From: Stromatinia cepivora
Taxonomy: Eukaryota > Ascomycota > Leotiomycetes > Helotiales > Sclerotiniaceae
DNA: 64,000 bases
Assembly: GCA_014898415.1 (NCBI GenBank)
Contig: RCTD01000002.1
Location: forward strand, 2,356,001 to 2,420,000
Direction: 5' to 3'
The position numbers were made by a program, and so were the translations under genes. Shown one piece after another: positions 54,992 to 64,000 of this stretch. The notes beneath the pieces were generated by a model. That model ran no database searches and had not been told where the DNA came from. It worked only from the letters and a program-made list of their open reading frames with translations. Each line of letters opens with the position of its first letter. The stretch's first letter is position 1.

Positions 54992-57238
54992 CTAATGAGC
55001 CTGCACAACACCGCTTGCATCTGCCTGCGCCGTAATTCTCTTCTTATACGCCTGCACATCCCCAGGGAATTTCTCCACCGTTCCGTTATCACAAACCCAA
55101 AGACTCGTACATACCGTCTGCAACATCGTAACATCGTGACTAACCATCAACACACCACCCTGGAATGCGTTCAGCGCTTGACTCAACGCATCCATAGCTT
55201 CGATATCCAAGTGATTGGACGGTTCGTCAAGAACGAGAATATGTGGATTTTGTAAAGAGAGACAGGCGAATGCGACACGGGATTTTTGACCTCCGGATAG
55301 AAGTTCCATCTTTTGTAGACCTGTCATACCGGTGATACCGAAGGCGCCGAGGTGGCGACGGTATTCTTCGTCGGTTTTTCCGGGGTAAGTTTTAGTCATG
55401 AAGCCGACAGCGCTAGTAGTTAGATCGAGAGCATCGACGTGATGTTGAGCGAAGAAACCGATGCGGAGTCGAGGGTTTTGGGAGATGAGTCCTCCGGTTG
55501 GGGAGAGCTTTCCAATGAGGAGTTTGAGGACGGTGGTTTTACCGGCTCCGTTGGGTCCGACGATACCAATTCGAGAGTCGAGTTGTACGTCTAGGTCGAC
55601 GTTGCGGAGGAGAGGTTTGTCGGGAGTGTAGCCGAAGGATACGTCGGTCATTTGGACGATTGGAGGAGAAAGCTTTTCTACCTCGGGGAATTTGAAATGG
55701 ACTGTGTATACTGATTCGGGGGCTTCGAGAATTGGCATCTTTTCCAATTTCTTGATTCTTGACTGGGCTTCCGAAGACTTGGCAGCGTTGTAACGGAATT
55801 TATCGATAAATGCTTGGAGATGAGCACGTTGCACCATTTGGTTCTCGTATTCTCGTTGAGCTGTCTTGCGGCGTTCTTCCTTTGTAGCATAGAAGGATTC
55901 GAAATTGGCTCCCTTGTAGTAATCGAGACGTTCGGAATGTTGATGAATGATATCGGTTGCAACTTCGTTTAGGAATGCTCTGTCGTGAGATACTACCAAA
56001 ACTGTACTTGGATATCCTTGGAGATAGTTGGCAAGGAAAGTAATAGAGGGAACGTCCAACATGTTGGACGGTTCGTCAAGAAGTAAAAGATCAGGTTCAC
56101 AGAACAGGGCTCTAGCCAATGCCAGACGCATACGCCAACCTCCGGAGAATGTCTTAGTAGCAAATTGTTGTCTTTCAGGAGAGAAACCAAGACCTGCCAA
56201 AATGGTTGCAGCTCGAGATTCAGCCTTGTCAGATTCCATCTCTGCAAGCTTGCCTTGAATATCACCCAAGGTCTGATCGAGACCCTCACGCTCCTTGTCA
56301 AGCTTCTCTGCTTGTTCAGAGGTGTCAGCCATTGAAGATCGCTCTGCTTCCATGTCTGCAAGTTGTTTGGAAATTTTAACTTGCTCTGCAAGTAAATGTT
56401 TCCGCCATACGTCAGCATCAAGCACAGCTTGCAACGCGGGCGTATCATCTCCACTAATTTCTTGCTCGACGTGAAGAATGGAAATGTGAGTAGGTACGGC
56501 CAGTTCTCTCCTTGCCAGAGCTCTCAATAGAGTAGACTTTCCGATACCATTTTGACCAACCAAACCATATCTCCGACCATAAGCTAAGGTAAGGTTTGTA
56601 TCTGATAAAATTCTCAAACCACCGATAGAAACATCGATATTGTCCACCTTGATGTCCTTGCTCTTTGTCGATTGACCTGATCCTAATTGCAAAGGATTGA
56701 CAGCCATGAAGAACTCTTCATATGACTGGGCATCATCAGGTTGATTAATAAGTTTAGAAGCCTCATATTCGACGGCTTTGAATTCCTTCTTGCTTTGTTT
56801 AGCAGCAATCTTTCTTTCGGCCTTCTCCAACTTCTTCCTATCAACTCTCGACTCCACTTTTCTGACATTTGCGGATTCCAAATCAACACCTCCAAGAGAC
56901 ACACCCAAGGTAGACGACATATTTCTCTGAGCCCCAACTTGGATGGCTTGATCTAGTCGTTTGGCAGCGGAAGAGATTTGCTTATTTTGTCCATTACCAT
57001 CGAATTTTCGTACCCATTTGTCCACTAGTTCATTGATCTTTGACACATTTTCTGGACTTGGATCACCAGAAGCTGATAGTAAGAGCGCGGAAATAGAAGC
57101 CGCTGCTTCTGACAATGGAGATGGACCATTTTGGTCTGCCTCTACATATGCATTTGATGCATGGGTGAGGTATCCAACAGAATATTCCGATACAACCGGA
57201 TCAATATTGGGTAAGAAGGTCTTTATTTCTGCTTCCAT
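54992..57238 (-). CDS. GCN20: ABC-F ATPase Gcn20, translation regulator
   Basis: Soluble ABC-F protein that works with Gcn1 at the ribosome to activate the Gcn2 kinase in amino-acid starvation. Single exon, 748 aa from ATG 57238, close to yeast Gcn20 (752 aa). The N-terminal domain LPNIDPVVSEYSVGYLTHAS is the Gcn1-binding region type. ABC1: Walker A GLVGQNGIGKSTLL, signature FSGGWRMRLALARAL, Walker B LLLLDEPSNMLD, His switch VVSHDRAFLN. ABC2: Walker A GIVGPNGAGKTTVL, signature LSGGQKSRVAFA, Walker B HILVLDEPSNHLD, VSHD. There are no transmembrane helices. The open frame runs 60 codons upstream of this ATG from a GTG, but yeast-like proteins start here. Divergent to beta-tubulin with 358 bp between start codons. 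Confidence 0.96.
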   Translation of the reverse strand: MEAEIKTFLPNIDPVVSEYSVGYLTHASNAYVEADQNGPSPLSEAAASISALLLSASGDPSPENVSKINELVDKWVRKFDGNGQNKQISSAAKRLDQAIQVGAQRNMSSTLGVSLGGVDLESANVRKVESRVDRKKLEKAERKIAAKQSKKEFKAVEYEASKLINQPDDAQSYEEFFMAVNPLQLGSGQSTKSKDIKVDNIDVSIGGLRILSDTNLTLAYGRRYGLVGQNGIGKSTLLRALARRELAVPTHISILHVEQEISGDDTPALQAVLDADVWRKHLLAEQVKISKQLADMEAERSSMADTSEQAEKLDKEREGLDQTLGDIQGKLAEMESDKAESRAATILAGLGFSPERQQFATKTFSGGWRMRLALARALFCEPDLLLLDEPSNMLDVPSITFLANYLQGYPSTVLVVSHDRAFLNEVATDIIHQHSERLDYYKGANFESFYATKEERRKTAQREYENQMVQRAHLQAFIDKFRYNAAKSSEAQSRIKKLEKMPILEAPESVYTVHFKFPEVEKLSPPIVQMTDVSFGYTPDKPLLRNVDLDVQLDSRIGIVGPNGAGKTTVLKLLIGKLSPTGGLISQNPRLRIGFFAQHHVDALDLTTSAVGFMTKTYPGKTDEEYRRHLGAFGITGMTGLQKMELLSGGQKSRVAFACLSLQNPHILVLDEPSNHLDIEAMDALSQALNAFQGGVLMVSHDVTMLQTVCTSLWVCDNGTVEKFPGDVQAYKKRITAQADASGVVQAH

Positions 57239-57596
57239 GATGAATAATGTGTCACAGAAAGTAAAGGATGTGTTAGTACCGTCAACAAAGAAACCCTTAT
57301 GTATCAACTGGGAGATATCAGGGTCCTTGACAACGAATTGCCTCACAAATTCGATCTCAAGTTTAATTTCACGTGATTGAGAATATTCCGTTGTCCGTTG
57401 AGTAAAATTAATCCACACTAGTGTGGTATTTGTTTACCGATTGCTCCTTCCTAGCGGTGAACAACAAACTCCACTATCCACAAGGACATCTCAGCAATTC
57501 CTAACCTCCTACTTCTCCATCTACAACCTCGACTTTTCAATATTCAAATCCTCATACCTCAACACCTCAAAACAAAATCCTAAATCTACCTTCAAT
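57239..57596. promoter_or_regulatory. Bidirectional promoter region between GCN20 and beta-tubulin
   Basis: 358 bp separate the two divergent start codons. The tubulin side has pyrimidine-rich leader DNA (57430-57596). On the minus strand the GCN20 frame stays open up to 57418. No specific element is claimed. Confidence 0.5.
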
Positions 57597-59363
57597 ATGC
57601 GTGAGATCGTATGTATATCTCTCTCTTCATCTACAGCTTCTGCTGCTCTATTCAGAACGCGTCGACTTTACCCCTGAAAAGCACCCCACTATATATTTTT
57701 CAAAAGTATCATATCGCTGACCAGGTAACTTTTCAATCTGCAGGTTCATCTTCAAACCGGCCAATGTGTAAGTCAACTCATCTCAGTCTATTCTATCAAA
57801 ATTTGCTGATGTTCTGTTTAGGGTAACCAAATTGGTGCTGCTTTCTGGTACGAAATCTCGATTTTGCGAAAGCTCTGCCACGCGACAACCTCAGATTCAA
57901 TACTAACATGACATAGGCAAACTATCTCTGGCGAGCATGGTCTTGATGGCTCTGGTGTGTAAGTAATATTGCAATTCCTTGCCATGTTCAAAACATTCCT
58001 GACATTATTTATTTACAGCTACAATGGTACCTCCGATCTCCAACTTGAGCGTATGAACGTCTACTTCAACGAGGTATATATACACAACTTCGACAGTATG
58101 AAGCCTATTTACTAACATATCCAAGGCTTCCGGCAACAAGTATGTTCCTCGTGCCGTCCTCGTCGATTTGGAGCCAGGTACCATGGATGCCGTCCGTGCT
58201 GGTCCTTTCGGTCAACTCTTCCGCCCCGATAACTTCGTTTTCGGTCAATCTGGTGCTGGTAACAACTGGGCTAAGGGTCATTACACTGAAGGTGCTGAGC
58301 TTGTCGATCAAGTTCTTGATGTCGTTCGTCGTGAGGCTGAGGGCTGTGACTGCCTTCAAGGTTTCCAAATCACCCACTCTCTCGGTGGTGGAACTGGTGC
58401 CGGTATGGGTACGCTTTTGATCTCCAAGATCCGTGAGGAGTTCCCAGATCGTATGATGGCTACCTTCTCCGTCGTTCCATCGCCAAAGGTTTCCGATACC
58501 GTTGTGGAGCCATATAACGCTACTCTCTCTGTCCATCAATTGGTCGAGAACTCTGACGAGACCTTCTGTATCGATAACGAGGCTCTCTACGACATTTGCA
58601 TGAGAACCTTGAAGCTCAGCAACCCATCCTACGGAGATCTTAACCACTTGGTCTCCGCTGTCATGTCCGGTGTTACCACCTGTCTCCGTTTCCCTGGTCA
58701 ACTTAACTCAGATCTCCGAAAGTTGGCTGTCAACATGGTTCCATTCCCTCGTCTCCATTTCTTCATGGTCGGATTTGCTCCTTTGACCAGTCGTGGCGCA
58801 CACTCTTTCCGTGCTGTTACTGTTCCAGAGTTGACTCAACAAATGTACGACCCTAAGAACATGATGGCCGCTTCCGATTTCCGTAACGGTCGTTACTTGA
58901 CCTGCTCTGCTATCTTGTAAGTTTGCTATATTATCTGCCTGCCACCCTTTGTATGCTAATCATTTGCAGCCGTGGTAAGGTTTCCATGAAGGAGGTTGAG
59001 GACCAAATGCGCAATGTCCAAAACAGGAACTCTTCCTACTTCGTCGAGTGGATTCCTAACAACGTCCAAACCGCCCTTTGCTCCATTCCCCCCCGTGGTC
59101 TTAAGATGTCCTCCACCTTCGTCGGTAACTCGACCTCCATTCAAGAACTCTTCAAGCGTGTCGGTGATCAATTCACTGCTATGTTCAGAAGAAAGGCTTT
59201 CTTGCATTGGTACACTGGTGAGGGTATGGACGAGATGGAGTTCACTGAGGCTGAGTCCAACATGAACGATTTGGTTTCCGAGTATCAACAATACCAGGAA
59301 GCCTCTATCTCTGAGGGAGAGGAGGAGTACGAAGAGGAGGCCCCAATTGAGGGCGAGGAATAG
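57597..59363 (+). CDS. TUB2: Beta-tubulin
   Basis: Microtubule subunit. Seven exons: 57597-57608, 57744-57767, 57822-57847, 57917-57958, 58019-58073, 58126-58916, 58970-59363; 1344 nt, 447 aa. Three of the first five exons are under 30 nt, as usual in filamentous fungi. [21 protein letters not shown] matches the N-terminal autoregulatory [23 protein letters not shown] is the GTP-binding tubulin signature. The tail is acidic ([16 protein letters not shown]). Residue numbering equals human beta-tubulin. Codons linked to benzimidazole sensitivity read Phe167 (TTC, 58465), Glu198 (GAG, 58558) and Phe200 (TTC, 58564), the sensitive-type residues. All introns are GT-AG. It is on the opposite strand to GCN20 and shares its promoter region. 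Confidence 0.98.
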
Positions 59364-60270
59364 ATGTTTAATGCTATTTCTACTTTGCTTCTTTGAAGAA
59401 ACGACGGACTGGTTACTGATCTTGCATTAGTGGCAACACGATGTCGAATCATATTTATTCGTAGCAAGGTTGATAATTTCTCGGGTGTGGTTTGTTTTAG
59501 TCTTTTTGTTAATTAGGAGCCAGTGGTCTTGAGGGCGTAGAGCGACTATACATCGTCGATACCCTATGGAGTAGTTCATCTTGATGGATTAAGAAATCAA
59601 GATAATTTTACAAAATTGGTGCTGTTGCAAAATTATACAGTGAAATTAATCATGGTGATGGACTATCCTGATGAATATTACACAATCTCAAAAGATCTTG
59701 GCAAGAGCTTCACATTTCTATTTTCAAACACCTATTTTCATATATCTACTCGAGTATGGTAGATGGTCTTGTTTTCAGCCAATTTAATGCAGGTGGACAA
59801 GATCACTTCAATGCTCATGGCTTTAATGTATAAGGAGTTTCAATATCTAGAACTAACAGTATGTACTTATTATAGGTATGAGTACATTGGCAGCGAGATC
59901 GGATAATAGCTGCAGCAGCAACGAAAATTCTTTTCTCGTCTCCTGATAAGGACTCGTGTCATGCATTTTGGTCAGAACATTTCAATTGGCTGTCTCCTAT
60001 TCAACTGCCACATCTGACAGGGGAAATGGTAAGGCTGGTAATCTGAACTAACTTTATTTTAATCTCTGTGGCTGGTGGGGTGAAAAGAATTGGTCTGATA
60101 AAGGAAGCGCCGTAGTTTCGACCTGACCCCACCATAAGTAATTATTATTGTTGTTGAGCCCATCCCTCAATTGAATCCACCAACACCAACATTACTCATA
60201 CTTATACAGAATATAAACCAGCTTTCAATTACTACCTACTCATACAATTTTCACATATAAAAACTTCAAA
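59364..60270. other. Spacer upstream of ARG1
   Basis: 3' flank of beta-tubulin and promoter of ARG1. I saw no perfect TGA(C/G)TCA Gcn4/CPC1 site here. No gene recognised. Confidence 0.5.
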
Positions 60271-61759
60271 ATGGCAAAGGATAAGGCAAGATTGAGCTTC
60301 AGCGTTCCATGAATCATATAAGAGCAAATAGAGCTTGAGCTAATGTTTGTTGATTTCAGGTCTGTCTCGCCTACAGTGGTGGTTTGGATACTAGCTGTAT
60401 CTTAGCTTGGTTAATTGAGAAGGGATATGATGTCGTCTGCTTCATGGCCGATGTTGGTCAAGAGGGTATGGTATTTTGCAGTTTCTAGGGAAAGTAATAT
60501 CTTGCTAATATAGAGCAGAGGACTTCGAAGCTGCCAAGGCTAAGGCTATGAAGATCGGAGCTGTTGCATGCTATGTTGAGGATTTGAAGAGGTATGCATG
60601 CATGTTAAAATTTGTTGGAGAATACAACTAATATTATATCCAGAGAATTCGTCGACGAGCTTTGCTTCCCTGCCGTTCAGTGTAACGCCATCTACGAGAA
60701 CGTATACTTGTTGGGTGAGTCACACATATATAATATATAAGAGGGTTTGAGGAGAGTTTGAGGGCTAATGGGGTTTGTCAATCAGGTACATCCCTTGCTC
60801 GTCCAGTTATTGCCCGTGCACAAATCGACGTCGCCCAAAAGGAAGGATGTATTGCCGTATCCCACGGTTGTACTGGAAAGGGTAACGATCAAGTTCGATT
60901 CGAGCTCGCATTCTATGCTCTCCAACCAACCATCAAAGTCATTGCCCCATGGCGTCTTCCAGAATTCTACGAGCGTTTCGCAGGCCGCAACGATCTCCTC
61001 GAGTACGCTGCTAAGGCAGGCATTCCAGTTAGCAGCACAAAGGCCAAGCCATGGAGTATGGATGAGAACTTGGCACACTGCAGTTATGAAGCTGGTATCT
61101 TGGAGGACCCAGATGTCACTCCACCAGAAGATATGTGGAAGTTGACTGTTGATCCATTGAAGGCTCCTAATCAACCAGAAGACTTCACTCTCATTTTTGA
61201 GAAGGGTCTCCCCAAAAAGCTCATCACAAATGGTAAGACCGTCACCGACTCGGTTGAACTCTTCCTTGAAGCCAACGCCATTGCTCGTCGTCACGGTGTT
61301 GGACGTATCGACATCGTCGAGAACCGTTTCATCGGTCTCAAATCCCGAGGATGTTACGAAACTCCTGGTCTCACCTGTCTCCGTGCCGCCCACGTTGATC
61401 TCGAAGGACTCGTCATGGACCGTGAAGTCCGTGCTCTTCGTGATCAATTCGTTACCTACAATTACTCCAAGATCCTCTACAATGGTCTTTACTTCTCCCC
61501 TGAACGTGAGTTCATCGAGGAATCTATTGTTGCTTCCCAGAAGAATGTCAATGGACAAGTCAGATGTCGTGTATACAAAGGTACCTTCAGTGTCTTGGGT
61601 CGTTCCTCAGAAACCGAGAAGTTGTACGATGCGAGTGAAAGTTCCATGGATGAAATTGGTTCATTTGCTCCTGCGGATACTACCGGCTTTATCAGTGTTC
61701 AATCTATCAGATTGAAGAAGTATGGTGAGGCTAAGGCGGCTGCTGGTGAGAGACTATAG
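60271..61759 (+). CDS. ARG1: Argininosuccinate synthase
   Basis: Joins citrulline and aspartate with ATP, the penultimate step of arginine synthesis; cytosolic. Exons 60271-60285 (MAKDK), 60360-60465, 60519-60591, 60644-60714, 60786-61759; 1239 nt, 412 aa, normal for the family. Motifs: the ATP-pyrophosphatase P-loop [34 protein letters not shown], then [93 protein letters not shown] and [18 protein letters not shown]. Intron 1 has the donor GCAAGA in place of GT (GC-AG intron); no alternative GT donor fits [13 protein letters not shown]. The other four introns... three more are GT-AG. CPA1, another arginine gene, is at the other end of the window. Confidence 0.97.
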
Positions 61760-64000
61760 ATGGATCTTGTCACCTTGGTGGGTTGAACTTAGTCTGAGTC
61801 TTGGTGGGGATTGAGACACCCGAGAAGTTGCATAATCGCACCAGCTGCGGATGGAGCACCGATCGTTCCCGATCCTCGGAGTGATGAGAGGAATAGGAAT
61901 ATGATGAAACCAAAATGCTACACAAAAGTCGCATATGAATGAAAATAGACCAGCTTGTTCTTGCCAGTGCCGCTTCAATTCATGGTGTTTTTATGTTTGT
62001 TTCCAAGACTTAATGGTGATTATTAACAAACATTAGATTCAGGATCTAGGTAATATGCCGCATTCGCTTAAGTTAAGTATTCCCCCTTCTTCGCCTGTAT
62101 CATTTCACCCCTGATCTCTCTTATATCGTCGCATCTCATCTCGTTTCGTTTCACGGTTTTAGATACATGGCGAGGTGTACAATGCAGTGAGCGCATATGT
62201 ATGCATGCGAGATGATGGCAGAGAACCGTTTGAGAATGTTGATCTTTTGGGTGGGTTCCTGTTTCTTGGTTTTGGTGGGTGGGTGGATTTTGGAGAAGGG
62301 GGGGCTTGTGGAAAATATTGAATGTGTGGGATATGGGGAATACGGGGAGAATATGTGGTTTGAATAGGTGGGGATGGATGGTGGAGGGTTGGTGGAGGGT
62401 GTTGTTTGTGTAGGGCCTGTAATGCATTTTGGGTAAGGTTTGTGTATGGCTTTACGTAGGTACTAGGTAGGTTGTATAGCAGAGTCAAAGTCTAATATAG
62501 GGACATGCATTGTTTGTGTAAGATACATAGATACATAAGCTAAGGCTATGGAAGGGTGTTTCATAGAGAAGGGGAATATGCGATGAAGGGGAAGGAGGAA
62601 GAGCGCATACGAGATGTCGTGGGATGCAATTACTGCTTTTCAATATACAATCTCTACAGCAGTCGTACCTCGGAAAGTATATGCCATGGTATGTATGTAT
62701 TCTAATGTTTGGCTGGCGAATTTGAATAAGGGTGGATGGATTATTTTCTTGATTTTTTTCAATTATTTTTCTGGGAGGGGATGACGGGGATGACGGGGAT
62801 GAGGAAGATAAAGGGGGTGGATGGATGGATGGTCAGGGCGAAAGTAAAGTAAAGGAGGGTAGGTGGTATTCGCATACTCGTACACACTTCATCAGTCATA
62901 ACTCTAATAATTTGCCATGTGCTAATGTAGTACTATTATATGTATAGAAGGAATCTTATATCTACTACTTACCTGCATAGAACATGGAATATAGAACATG
63001 GAACATGCATAGAAGGAAAAGCGGTAGTGTATATGTACTGGGATCTAATAAGTCATTACGTATATGAATATTTCCTTTTCGTTCTTTCTTTCTTTTTTCT
63101 CTTTGCATTTAATTTTTTAGATACTATCTAGGTATGGTATAGCAATGGTAGTCGCAGGGCTTGTGCAAAGAAGAGAGAGGCTTACACTGCCTCTTTCTTG
63201 GCTGCGACATGGAGGAGGTTTTGTATTGTATTGTATGGTTTTTGTGTCTATGTGGTGGTGCGGGCGATTCATCAAGTTTCTTTTCTTTTTTGGCTTGGTA
63301 AATATATTCACAAATAATCTGCCAAAACATATGCATCATCTCGCGTGCGGCGTTCTTCCCAAAACATAAGATCACCAAGTTACGAATCGTAGATATCGAT
63401 ATGTCGGTTTATAGTAGGTATATAGGAGGTATGTAGGGCGTAAAAGCGGTGTGCGGAGAATTTGGTGTGTAGAGGTAAATTGGTATTCTTACGTAGGAAA
63501 TATGTGATAGGGCTTGGTGTATAAACGGGGCGTGGGATGGGGGATTGTGGTGTTTGGTGTGGTGGTACAGAGATGTGAGCGGTGCGCGTTCTTCCGATTT
63601 GGGACTTATGGAAATGGGAGTAAGATTTGGACATCGAAAAGGTAATTGGAATCTGGGATTGTATGTATCTATTTTTGTCGATGATTGATTTGATTGAAAT
63701 GGAGAATTTTTCTACGGAGTAAATACATGTTTGTTCGTATTTCACGGCTGTAGCATCTTGCAACTTGATGTTGTGGTTGTGGTACTAGGAGTGGCATCTA
63801 TCTACAGAGAAAACACCACATATCTCCACGACAGACAGCATGAAACAAGTCGCGGAGACTTATATCGATATAGCCAGGCAAATCGCCTTGAAGGAATAAT
63901 AAAAAAGGGATAAAAAAGGAATAAAAAGAAACACACCAAATCCTCGTCTTGTGATCAATGACGGCAGGACAAAACTTGTACCACCTTCCCACCCACCTAC
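61760..64000. other. Gene-free region downstream of ARG1
   Basis: About 2.2 kb with no supported gene on either strand. Contains G-rich plus-strand DNA at 62240-62410 and GGAT-type short repeats near 62815-62832. The many short frames lack splice-consistent extension or recognisable motifs. Confidence 0.5.

Noticed and set aside
58105..58701. 198-codon minus-strand frame
   Set aside because: Antisense of beta-tubulin exon 6.
60782..61558. 258-codon minus-strand frame
   Set aside because: Antisense of argininosuccinate synthase exon 5, where every family motif is on the plus strand.
1..64000. tRNA, rRNA, CRISPR arrays, bacterial-type operons
   Set aside because: I looked for A-box/B-box pairs and for regularly spaced repeats and saw none that hold up; the sequence is eukaryotic nuclear DNA.

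Overview
This window reads as nuclear DNA of a filamentous ascomycete, most likely a Leotiomycete of the Sclerotiniaceae (Botrytis/Sclerotinia type). The reasons are short 45-200 nt introns with CTAAC/CTGAC branch points, a fungal beta-tubulin with six introns, a fungal arginine attenuator peptide, a fungal rhodopsin-domain receptor, 2EXR and Whi2-like proteins, and long gene-poor AT-rich spacers with decayed transposons. The genus is inferred from general sequence character, without any search.

Layout. 1-1326 (minus): 5' part of CPA1, the arginine-specific carbamoyl-phosphate synthase small subunit, preceded by an upstream ORF for the arginine attenuator peptide. That ORF is cut into three exons, one of only 13 nt. 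2503-4488 (minus): SAP/RNA-binding Acinus-like protein. 4962-6724 (minus): nine-exon rhodopsin-domain membrane receptor. 9251-10203 (minus): electron transfer flavoprotein beta. 11173-12891 (minus): protein with a fungal STAND-type N-terminal region. 14571-15776 (minus): amidoligase. 17466-17843 (plus): small Cys/His-rich protein. 18499-20099 (plus): Whi2-like BTB protein with TTG where ATG is expected. 22913-24585 (minus): secreted PQQ sugar dehydrogenase (AA12-like) with one damaged splice acceptor. 24.6-31.6 kb: gene-poor, with gene fragments. 31649-35318 (plus): large disordered protein. 38422-39350 (plus): acetate transporter pseudogene. 40293-40621 (minus): small secreted protein that appears frameshifted. 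42010-42873 (plus): 2EXR protein. 43.0-44.2 kb: transposon remnants. 45472-48590 (minus): K+/H+ antiporter. 52255-54858 (plus): xanthine phosphoribosyltransferase and a 2-hydroxyacid dehydrogenase. 54992-57238 (minus) and 57597-59363 (plus): GCN20 and beta-tubulin, divergent. 60271-61759 (plus): argininosuccinate synthase. The rest is intergenic.

Mobile and decayed DNA. Three short elements share the terminal inverted repeat CTCGTGCTGCCAGAAAG and TA flanks (8014-8560, about 13328-13428, 37872-38006). There is a perfect-looking solo LTR with a 5-bp GTATA target duplication (43299-43580) and a 33-bp-arm foldback (43048-43155).

How the genes connect. CPA1 and ARG1 are two steps of arginine synthesis about 60 kb apart; the rest are ordinary housekeeping or accessory genes without an obvious cluster. 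The signal most worth following is the split attenuator uORF. Correct splicing gives a 24-residue peptide, intron retention gives a 22-residue peptide lacking the conserved half, and skipping the micro-exon gives a uORF that runs across the CPA1 start codon. Splicing could therefore alter arginine control of CPA1.
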